6,153 bases of DNA, taken from assembly GCA_020052115.1 (NCBI GenBank), contig JAGVPR010000259.1:1-6153 (forward strand), in the 5' to 3' direction. Under the pieces are notes generated by a model, which worked only from the letters and a program-made list of their open reading frames with translations, did not search any database and had not been told where the DNA came from. Source of the DNA: Candidatus Eiseniibacteriota bacterium (GTDB taxonomy: Bacteria > Eisenbacteria > RBG-16-71-46 > JAGVPR01). Within the stretch, counting starts at the first letter, position 1. Every line of letters begins with the position of its first letter. A program made the translations under genes and the position numbers. Below are positions 1-5,147 of the stretch, one piece after another.

Positions 1-1112
1 ACGATCTGCCCCGAGGTCGCCTCAGGACCGAGGCGCGAAAGGAGCAGGAGCCCCGCGGCGAGCACGAGCATCCCGGCCGTGCTCGGCACGCGTGAACCGA
101 TCCGGTCAGAGAGTAACCCCGAAAGGGGTGCCGTGACCGCCATGACGAGAGGCTGCGCCGTCAGCAGCGCACCGGCGCGCGCCGGGTCGAGGCCGCGTCC
201 CTGGATGAGGTAGAACGGCATGAGGAAGACCACGACGAAAAGGCACATGTAGTTCAGCAGCGCGCTCGCCGTGGCCGCCGAGAACAGGCGCACGCGAAAG
301 AGCTGGAGCTGGAGGAGCGGGCTCCGTGTTCGCGACTCGATCGCGAGAAAGGCCGCGAGCAGCGCCGCCGATCCCGAGAAGAGCGCGAGGATCGGAATGG
401 AGGCCCAGCCGTACTCGTGCCCCTGGTTGAGCGCCAAGAGCAGCGCCACGAGCCCGGCGGTGAACGCCGCGGCACCGGTCCAGTCGAAGCGAGCTTCGCA
501 CTCGCGGCGCTCGCCACCCGGAACGAAGCGGATCGCCAAGAGGAGCGCGATGAGCCCCACGGGGATGTTCACGGCGTACACGGCGCGCCAGCTCAACGCG
601 TGCGTGAGCCACCCGCCGAGCGAGGGCCCAGCGGTCAACCCGAGGTAGGTCATCGTGGCCATGAGCCCGAGCGCTCGCCCGCGCTGCTCCGGCGGGAAGT
701 TGCGGGTGAGGATCGCGGGCGCGTTCGAGAAGATCATGGCAGCCCCGAACGCCTGCAGAGCGCGGGCCGCGATGAGGGCTGGCGCGCCATGAGAGAAGCC
801 GCAGGCGGTCGATCCCAGGATGAAGACGACGAAGCCGGCCGTGTAGACCGGCTTGTGCCCGCGGAGATCGCCCAGGCGACCGAAGCTCAGGAGGAGACCG
901 CTCACGACGAGCAGGTAGACCGTGACCACCCACTCGATGGTGGCGATGTCCGACCCGAACTCGCGACGGATCACCGGCAGCACGGTGTTCACTGCGCTGC
1001 CGTCGAGGGCGGACATGAACGTGCCCGCGCCGACCGTGAAGAGGATCCACCAACGGCGCGCCGAAAGCGCGTCGAGGCCGGCCCCGGCCGGGGAAGCGCC
1101 GTCCGCTCCCAT
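1..1112 (-). CDS. DHA2-type MFS transporter (EmrB/QacA-like), C-terminus outside window
   Basis: This is an inner-membrane major facilitator superfamily transporter, probably a proton-coupled exporter of drugs or metabolites; 370 codons are visible. After a short cytoplasmic N-terminus, helix 1 carries the DHA2 signature FMSALDGSAVNTVLPVI (residues 32-48, D36). Motif A follows as GRLGDLRGHKPVY (78-90), the conserved RALQAFGAAM (117-126), and the exporter motif C as GLTAGPSLGGWL (158-169). Further hydrophobic helices run to about 360, with a loop SGLLSDRIGSR (331-341) resembling the second-half motif A. DHA2 proteins usually have 14 helices and about 450-520 residues, so roughly the last quarter is missing. 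The chosen ATG (1112-1110) lies 13 nt after the stop of the upstream DUF4412-like gene, which implies cotranscription; its ribosome binding site is weak (AGG only), so translational coupling is possible. The substrate cannot be read from sequence. The family call is secure. Confidence 0.92.
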   Translation of the reverse strand, partial: MGADGASPAGAGLDALSARRWWILFTVGAGTFMSALDGSAVNTVLPVIRREFGSDIATIEWVVTVYLLVVSGLLLSFGRLGDLRGHKPVYTAGFVVFILGSTACGFSHGAPALIAARALQAFGAAMIFSNAPAILTRNFPPEQRGRALGLMATMTYLGLTAGPSLGGWLTHALSWRAVYAVNIPVGLIALLLAIRFVPGGERRECEARFDWTGAAAFTAGLVALLLALNQGHEYGWASIPILALFSGSAALLAAFLAIESRTRSPLLQLQLFRVRLFSAATASALLNYMCLFVVVFLMPFYLIQGRGLDPARAGALLTAQPLVMAVTAPLSGLLSDRIGSRVPSTAGMLVLAAGLLLLSRLGPEATSGQI

Positions 1113-1125
1113 GAGCGCGGTGGAC

Positions 1126-1917
1126 CTACTCGTTCCCCGAATCCGAAGCCCCCTTCGGGCGGGCGGGATTGCTCTCCTTCTTGAACCCGGCCGGCACCTC
1201 GAACTGGGCCGACGGCACGTCGCCCTTCTCCACCTTCACAAGTTCGGTCGTCACGACCACCTTACCCTTCGTGTTCTTGCGGACCGAGGCCACCGGGATG
1301 CCCGGGACCTCGCCCTCGCGGGGGTGGTCGTAATCCTTGATGAACCCGCCCACCTGATCCATCCCGGGCAACATCGTCTGCATGAAGTTCGCGAATTCGT
1401 TGAACGCGGCGAGATCGGCGGCGGCGAGACTCACGGCCTTCGGATCCGCGGCCCAGACCTCGGTGACGCCGTGATCATCGGTGACGATGTAGCCGCGGCA
1501 GACGAAGCCGTTGACCGTCTTGCTCTCGCCGGTCGGCTTGACCACGCTCTTCGGCGCCGCCGGCTGCCCCTTCTTCATCATCGCTTCGACGGCCGCCCGC
1601 TGCTCCGGCGGCATGTTCTTCATCGCCTCCTCGATCTGGGACATCGCGGCGTCCAGCTGCTGGCCGGCGCTCTTCATGTCCTCCTCGGTCATCTCGGTGT
1701 ACGTCTTGTCAGCGAGGTCGGCGGCCCAGAGGACCTTCTTGTCGCCGCGGAAGATCGTGAGCTGGTCGAGGCCGTCGAAGCGGAGCTTGTGCTCCTCGGC
1801 CAGGAGCGTGACCGGCTCGCCGTTCACCTTCATGTGCACGGTGACGTCGGCGGATGCGGGAACGGCGGAAAGCAGCGAAACGGCCGCGAATGCAGCGAGC
1901 CAAAGCGAGATCCTCAT
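1126..1917 (-). CDS. Exported DUF4412-like protein
   Basis: A 263-residue predicted periplasmic or surface protein of unknown function. Residues 1-23 form a clear signal peptide (MRIS, hydrophobic core, cleavage after AVPASA). The mature part starts with beta-rich sequence (DVTVHMKVNGEPVTLL, then KLRFDGLDQLTIFRGDKKVLW), in the style of DUF4412 and related outer-envelope proteins. A charged, methionine-rich helical stretch follows (about 75-117, with NMPPEQRAAVEAMMKK), then a second beta portion with NGFVCRGYIV (136-145, the only cysteine) and VTEVWAADPK (151-160). The tail is polar. The chosen ATG is preceded by AAAGGAAAGGGA, a strong purine-rich ribosome binding site. It lies 52 nt after the beta-grasp-like gene and 13 nt before the MFS gene on the same strand, so it is probably the third gene of the operon. 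The DUF4412 assignment rests on overall pattern, not a hallmark motif. Confidence 0.82.
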   Translation of the reverse strand: MRISLWLAAFAAVSLLSAVPASADVTVHMKVNGEPVTLLAEEHKLRFDGLDQLTIFRGDKKVLWAADLADKTYTEMTEEDMKSAGQQLDAAMSQIEEAMKNMPPEQRAAVEAMMKKGQPAAPKSVVKPTGESKTVNGFVCRGYIVTDDHGVTEVWAADPKAVSLAAADLAAFNEFANFMQTMLPGMDQVGGFIKDYDHPREGEVPGIPVASVRKNTKGKVVVTTELVKVEKGDVPSAQFEVPAGFKKESNPARPKGASDSGNE

Positions 1918-1969
1918 TCCCTTTCCTTTCGTCGAGACCGGCGGCGCACGCGCTCACCGGCGTCAGGCC

Positions 1970-2176
1970 TCAGTTCGCGGCCTCTGTGACGAAGAGCCGC
2001 ATGCCGTTGAACAGCGCCCCTTCCGGGTCCACTTCGGACCCGGCATCGTCGGTGACGTAGCAGATGCCGTCCCGGAGCATTTCGTAGACCTTCTGATCGT
2101 AGCGCAGGATCGCGTGCCGGACCGTCATCGAGGGCGGCACCTGGACCGCGCGGCCGTCCACGTAAACGGTGATCAT
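1970..2176 (-). CDS. Small beta-grasp-like protein coupled to 5'-nucleotidase
   Basis: A 68-residue cytoplasmic protein with no signal peptide. The pattern suggests a beta-grasp (ubiquitin/ferredoxin/ThiS-like) fold: a first hairpin ITVYVDGRAVQVPP (2-15), a helix starting TVRHAILRYD (18-27), and a last strand after GALFNGMRLFVTE (53-65). It lacks the four cysteines of a 2Fe-2S ferredoxin (only C39) and the C-terminal GG of sulfur carriers such as ThiS or MoaD, so neither role is supported. The ATG overlaps the nucleotidase stop as ATGA, with GGGAGGGAG about 5 nt upstream inside the nucleotidase gene, which indicates translational coupling. The coupling suggests it acts with the nucleotidase or senses its products, but that is inference because the partner is exported and this protein is not. 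I do not recognise a named family with certainty. Confidence 0.85.
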   Translation of the reverse strand: MITVYVDGRAVQVPPSMTVRHAILRYDQKVYEMLRDGICYVTDDAGSEVDPEGALFNGMRLFVTEAAN

Positions 2177-3723
2177 CGCTCTCCCTCCCGATGGATGCGG
2201 CCGGGCGCCGGCGGCGTGATCTGCCGGCCCGCGGCCGTTTCCGCTTCGAACCAGTCCTGAAGCGCGTCCCGCACGAGCACGTTCGTGTTCGTGACATCTT
2301 CGATCGTCTTGAGAAGCTGGATGCCGTCGCCCCCGCCCACGATGAAGTCGTTCGTCGCGAGCGTGTACGTCGCGGCGGTGTCGAACGGCGCGCCCGAATC
2401 GAGCACGACCGAGGTGAGCCGGTTCCCGGCCGGGCGCTTCTCATCAAAGCTGTAGCGGATGCCGGAGACCTGCATCGTTCGATCGGCGGCGAGGGCTTCC
2501 TCGAGGACCTTTCGCACCTGGGCGCCCGTGAGGGGCATGGACAGGATCAGGTTGTCGAACGGCGCGACCTCGTAGACCTTTCCGGTGGTGATCGGGCCCG
2601 CGGGGATCTCGGCGCGCACGCCGCCCGAGTTCTGCATGCCGATGTCGGCGGCACCGGCGCGGCGGATCACGTCGGCCATGAGGCACCCGAGCGGCTGCTC
2701 GGGCGAGTCGCGCGTGATGTCGGAGGCCGCGGTGGCGACGACGCGCGTCAGGGCGGGACCGACCGACTTTTCGTAGCGCGCGACGATGGCGGCGACGGCC
2801 TCGTCCGGGGCGATCGAGTCGGAGAACGCACTCTCGAGCTTGGGTTCGGAGGCGTTCACGCGACCCGTCGCGTCGTCCACGTCGAGACGGATCGTGCCGA
2901 TCGCGCGGCCGTTCGATGAGGAGATGACGACCGGCGTGGTCCCGACGCGACCGCTGACCCACGTGTGCGAATGCCCGCCGAAAACCGCGTCCACGTCGGG
3001 GACGCCGGAAGCGAGTTCGGCGATCGGACCGTCAATCGTGCCGTCCTTCTTCTGCTGGCCACCCTCGTGCGCCAGCACCACGATCGCCTGGGCCCCCTTG
3101 GCGCGGACTTCGGGGATGAGGGCGTTCAGGACCGGGACCGGATCGCGGAACTCCAGATCGGCGACGTTCGTCGGAAGCGTCGTGTAAGAGGCGCTCGTCG
3201 TGGTGATCCCGATCACGCCGATCTTCACGCCGCCCCGCTCGATGATCGTGTAGGGCTTTGTCCACTCGACGCGATTGCCGTTCGCCCTGTAATAGATGTT
3301 CGCCGAGAGCATCGGGAACTTCGCCTGGCGCATCCGCGCATAGAGCGTGTCCCGGCCCCAGTCGAATTCGTGGTTCCCGACCGCCATCGCGTCGTATCCC
3401 ATCGCGTTCATGACCTCGATGACGGAGCGGCCGCGCACGAGGTTCGAAAGCGCCGAGCCCTGCATCGCGTCGCCGCCATCGAGGAGCACGACGGCTCCCG
3501 GATGCGCCTGGCGGAAGCGTTCGATGTGGGCGGCGAGGACGGGCGATCCCCCGATGGGGCGGTTCGTCGTGCGGTCCTTCGCTCCGCCGAGCATGGAGGC
3601 ATGGAAGTCGGTCGTATGAACTAGCCACACGGAACGGGTGGCGGCGGTTGCGCATCCCGCCGCGGCGAGGGCAGCCGCAACGAGAAGCACGGCGACGCAA
3701 AGAACACGGCTCGAGAGACGCAT
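2173..3723 (-). CDS. UshA-type 5'-nucleotidase/metallophosphatase, probable lipoprotein
   Basis: A 516-residue exported enzyme expected to hydrolyse nucleoside 5'-monophosphates, and possibly UDP-sugars or other phosphoesters, outside the inner membrane for nucleotide salvage. The N-terminus is a signal sequence with a probable lipobox AAGC (C24), so it is likely membrane-anchored; the A at -3 makes this less than certain. The calcineurin-type metallophosphatase domain (about 32-290) shows the dinuclear metal ligands in order: TTDFH (D39, H41), LDGGD (D85), GNHEFD (N117, H118), AHE (H219) and GGHSH (H251, H253). The 5'-nucleotidase C-terminal domain (about 325-490) has NSGGVR (365-370), a substrate-loop-like APFDN (387-391) and TNDFIVGGGDG (457-467). 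Length is normal for the family. The start is fixed by AGGAGG 8 nt upstream of the ATG. It is the first gene of the minus-strand operon and is followed by an overlapping small gene. The exact substrate is unknown. Confidence 0.95.
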   Translation of the reverse strand: MRLSSRVLCVAVLLVAAALAAAGCATAATRSVWLVHTTDFHASMLGGAKDRTTNRPIGGSPVLAAHIERFRQAHPGAVVLLDGGDAMQGSALSNLVRGRSVIEVMNAMGYDAMAVGNHEFDWGRDTLYARMRQAKFPMLSANIYYRANGNRVEWTKPYTIIERGGVKIGVIGITTTSASYTTLPTNVADLEFRDPVPVLNALIPEVRAKGAQAIVVLAHEGGQQKKDGTIDGPIAELASGVPDVDAVFGGHSHTWVSGRVGTTPVVISSSNGRAIGTIRLDVDDATGRVNASEPKLESAFSDSIAPDEAVAAIVARYEKSVGPALTRVVATAASDITRDSPEQPLGCLMADVIRRAGAADIGMQNSGGVRAEIPAGPITTGKVYEVAPFDNLILSMPLTGAQVRKVLEEALAADRTMQVSGIRYSFDEKRPAGNRLTSVVLDSGAPFDTAATYTLATNDFIVGGGDGIQLLKTIEDVTNTNVLVRDALQDWFEAETAAGRQITPPAPGRIHREGER

Positions 3724-3761
3724 CCGGTGATCCTCCTGGGCGTGCGAACGCCGCAGGAAAC

Positions 3762-3824
3762 CGGTCCCCGCGGCGCAACGAGCCCCATTGTGGGCGTCTG
3801 GACGGCGGGCGTCAACGGGGACCG
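3762..3824. repeat. 9-bp inverted repeat framing the nucleotidase promoter
   Basis: CGGTCCCCG (3762-3770) and CGGGGACCG (3816-3824) are perfect reverse complements, separated by 45 nt. The arms sit just upstream of the -35 and just downstream of the expected transcription start, about 54 bp centre to centre. They could be paired operator half-sites or a chance repeat in GC-rich DNA. Confidence 0.5.
3787..3815 (-). promoter_or_regulatory. Predicted sigma70-type promoter for the nucleotidase operon
   Basis: On the minus strand, TTGACG (3815-3810, five of six consensus bases) is followed after exactly 17 nt by CACAAT (3792-3787, four of six). Transcription would start near 3780, giving a leader of about 57 nt before the nucleotidase ATG. 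Found by eye; no start-site data. Confidence 0.5.
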
Positions 3825-3829
3825 CGAAC

Positions 3830-3875
3830 TTGTACTGCCAACCGTTGGGCTGCTACACTTCTTGCGCATTCTAAT
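3830..3875 (+). promoter_or_regulatory. Possible promoter region for the secreted protein gene
   Basis: Two overlapping candidates are visible on the plus strand: TTGTAC (3830-3835), 18 nt, TACACT (3854-3859); and TTGGGC (3845-3850), 19 nt, TCTAAT (3870-3875). The -10 elements are fair and the -35 elements weak. Either would leave a leader of roughly 100 nt. A perfect 5-1-5 palindrome, CCAACCGTTGG (3838-3848), lies between the first pair of boxes and could be an operator. The rest of the divergent gap 3724-3978 shows nothing else I can support. Confidence 0.3.
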
Positions 3876-3963
3876 CAACGCGCATGCCTCGAGCAGAGTC
3901 GTCCCGCCCCGATCCTGCGCCCAGTTTTCGGTCGCAGCGCTTGCCCGTAGAGCGGCCGGGCTC

Positions 3964-3972
3964 GAAGGAGGG
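3964..3972 (+). promoter_or_regulatory. Ribosome binding site deciding the start at 3979
   Basis: GAAGGAGGG ends 6 nt before the ATG at 3979. The reading frame is open upstream to an ATG at 3727, but that start has no signal peptide directly after it and would cross both candidate promoters, so this site fixes the downstream start. Confidence 0.8.
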
Positions 3973-3978
3973 CCGGAC

Positions 3979-4584
3979 ATGGCGAATATCCTGATTCGAT
4001 TCCGCGGCGTGTCGGTGTTGGCTCTCGTCTCGGGGATCTTCGCGATCGGTACTGCCTCTGCTCAGCCTTGTGTGACCGTCGCGGTGACCGAGCAGAATCT
4101 CGTGCCCGATTCGGCCGGGACCGCCGGGATGGCAGGGCCATCGGGAGCGGCGGATTGGCCTTGCGCAACGGTGAGGATCGTTTCTCAGCATTCGGTTGCC
4201 GATCCCTCGGGCGATGGGATCATCTGCACGATCGAGATGTGTGTTGATCCGCCGGTCGGCGGCTACGACAGGGACGACGCGATCTTTCAGATGTATCCGT
4301 ACTCCGTGGCGGGCCCTCCGCCTGCGGTCGTCGGCGTGGCGACTCCGGGCGGGTGGCAGGTCGTCTGGAATCCGGACGTCTACTGGACTGGGCCCTACAT
4401 GGCGACGACGGTCTGCGGATTCGCGGCATCAGTCCACGTCCCGGCCGGACTGGACGGCTACATGATGAGTTGGAGCTTTGCGCTCTCATACGACACAATC
4501 TGCTTCGACGAGTTCTACGTGGCCTGTCAACCCACGAGGACTGTGCCTTCCACTTGGGGACGGTTGAAGGCTGCTTTCCGGTAG
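3979..4584 (+). CDS. Secreted cysteine-containing protein with C-terminal TWG motif
   Basis: A 201-residue exported protein I do not recognise. The start has a strong ribosome binding site and leads into a clear signal peptide (residues 1-28, RFRG then a hydrophobic core, cleavage after GTASA). The mature part is beta-rich, with many aromatic and glycine/proline residues (GGWQVVWNPDVYWTGPY, 124-140), and contains seven cysteines (31, 62, 83, 88, 146, 175, 183) that could form disulfides. No catalytic motif is visible. The last residues, VPSTWGRLKAAFR (189-201), follow a short linker and resemble a conserved C-terminal tag seen, from memory, on exported proteins of Eisenbacteria-like genomes; a sorting role is inference. 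By eye its codons seem less GC-rich at third positions than the neighbours, which may mean relaxed selection or transfer. It is transcribed divergently from the nucleotidase operon and overlaps the convergent DUF3052 gene by 99 nt. Confidence 0.82.
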   Translation: MANILIRFRGVSVLALVSGIFAIGTASAQPCVTVAVTEQNLVPDSAGTAGMAGPSGAADWPCATVRIVSQHSVADPSGDGIICTIEMCVDPPVGGYDRDDAIFQMYPYSVAGPPPAVVGVATPGGWQVVWNPDVYWTGPYMATTVCGFAASVHVPAGLDGYMMSWSFALSYDTICFDEFYVACQPTRTVPSTWGRLKAAFR

Positions 4585-4914
4585 CGCGCCGAGCGTCTCT
4601 TCGAAGTCTCGCGGCGCACCGGCAAGCGTCACGGTCGCGCTCTCCTTGATGCCGAGCTTCTTCGGAAGCGGCGTCCCGGAATAGCCCGCGAGCACGGACG
4701 CCGGAACGACGGGTGGCGCCGCCGCCGGCCGCGAGAGATCGATGACGAACACTGCGGGCGGCTCGCTCCGGAGCCGGCGAAGCTCCTTGCCGTCAATCGG
4801 CCCGGCGGCGACGTCGTAACCGGCGACCGCCAGCGTCTTCGCGCACAGCGCAGCTTCGGCCGCATTCCAGTGCACGAGCTGGATGCGTAACTTCGATCTT
4901 GATTCGCGCGGCAT
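4486..4914 (-). CDS. Shortened receiver-like/DUF3052 protein, probable pseudogene
   Basis: An open frame of 142 residues. Residues 8-62 look like the first half of a degenerate receiver domain: strand LRIQLVHWN (9-17, lacking the usual acidic pair), a helix, then AVFVIDLSR (54-62) with D59 at the phosphoacceptor position. The second half of the receiver is absent. The chain passes directly through AAAPPVVPASV into a DUF3052 start, LAGYSGTPLPKKLGIK (75-90) and APRDFEETLGALPE (100-113). Homology stops there: residues 114-142 are low-complexity antisense of the convergent secreted gene, so most of the DUF3052 domain (normally over 120 residues) is missing. The start is well supported by GAGGAGG five nt before the ATG. 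Function is unknown for DUF3052. I read it as a gene that has lost its middle and its end; a functional short protein or an assembly error are alternatives. Confidence 0.65.
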   Translation of the reverse strand: MPRESRSKLRIQLVHWNAAEAALCAKTLAVAGYDVAAGPIDGKELRRLRSEPPAVFVIDLSRPAAAPPVVPASVLAGYSGTPLPKKLGIKESATVTLAGAPRDFEETLGALPESSLQPSPSGRHSPRGLTGHVELVEADCVV

Positions 4915-4958
4915 GAGCGCCTCCTCGGGCCGAGCCCCTCTCCGCCCCCCTCCGCCCG

Positions 4959-4967
4959 TGATAGGAT
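4959..4967 (+). promoter_or_regulatory. Extended -10 promoter element upstream of the TPP riboswitch
   Basis: TGATAGGAT fits an extended -10 (TG, one base, TAGGAT). No good -35 is seen in the C-rich sequence upstream, which is acceptable for extended -10 promoters. Transcription would begin near 4974, about 15 nt before the aptamer. The element lies within GTGAT-AGG-ATCAC, an inverted repeat (4958-4970). Confidence 0.45.
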
Positions 4968-4988
4968 CACCGTGCGCTCGCGAGTCGA

Positions 4989-5074
4989 GTGTTGGGGGTG
5001 TCCGGCGCCGCGGGCGCTGGGCTGAGAATATACCCCTGGAACCTGATCCGGCTCACACCGGCGAAGGGAAACAC
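4989..5074 (+). ncRNA. TPP riboswitch (THI element) aptamer
   Basis: Binds thiamine pyrophosphate and controls the downstream gene. All conserved blocks are present in order: GGGGTG (4995-5000), GCTGAGA (5021-5027, the pyrimidine-binding loop), ACCCCTGGAACCTGAT (5032-5047) and CCGGCGAAGGGAAAC (5058-5072, pyrophosphate-binding side). The fold closes by hand: P1 GTGTT/AACAC (4989-4993 with 5070-5074); P2 GGGGT/ACCCC (4995-4999 with 5032-5036); a variable P3 arm of seven pairs with a GCG loop (5003-5009 with 5013-5019); P4 CCT/AGG (5042-5044 with 5065-5067); and P5 CCGG/CCGG (5048-5051 with 5058-5061). It lies 73 nt upstream of the GTG start of the AIR synthase-related gene on the same strand. 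Confidence 0.96.
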
Positions 5075-5115
5075 GGAGCCGAGCTTCCGCCAGGCCCTCC
5101 CCCTCTCCCCCGTGT

Positions 5116-5146
5116 GACGCCTCGTCCGACATCGAAGGAGGCCGTC
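5116..5146 (+). promoter_or_regulatory. Candidate ribosome-binding-site sequestering hairpin of the riboswitch
   Basis: GACGCCTC (5116-5123) pairs with GAGG-c-CGTC (5138-5146, C5142 bulged), an eight-pair stem with a 14-nt loop. It buries most of the Shine-Dalgarno GAAGGAGG (5134-5141) and ends one nt before the GTG. An alternative pairing of GGCCcTCC (5093-5100) with GGAGGCC (5137-5143) would have the same effect. No U-tract follows, so control of translation fits better than termination. Pairing done by hand. Confidence 0.5.
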
Positions 5147-5147
5147 G

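Noticed and set aside
106..1053. Long minus-strand open frame of 315 codons
   Set aside because: It is an arginine- and histidine-rich out-of-frame shadow of the MFS transporter, whose true frame carries clear MFS motifs.
1918..1969. Intrinsic terminator between the beta-grasp-like and DUF4412-like genes
   Set aside because: GC-rich repeats (ACCGGCG twice, in direct orientation) occur, but there is no convincing hairpin followed by a U-tract.
922..1989. Long plus-strand open frame of 355 codons opposite the DUF4412-like gene
   Set aside because: Its composition mirrors the antisense of a signal-peptide-bearing gene with a strong ribosome binding site; no domain pattern is visible in it.
1970..2176. 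2Fe-2S ferredoxin or ThiS/MoaD sulfur carrier identity for the 68-residue protein
   Set aside because: Only one cysteine is present, and the C-terminus ends in EAAN, not GG.
2191..2919. Plus-strand open frame opposite the nucleotidase
   Set aside because: Antisense shadow of the 5'-nucleotidase, with low-complexity basic and acidic residues and no supported start.
3727..3978. Upstream extension of the secreted protein to an ATG at 3727
   Set aside because: A strong ribosome binding site and signal peptide mark the start at 3979; the extension would overlap the divergent promoters.
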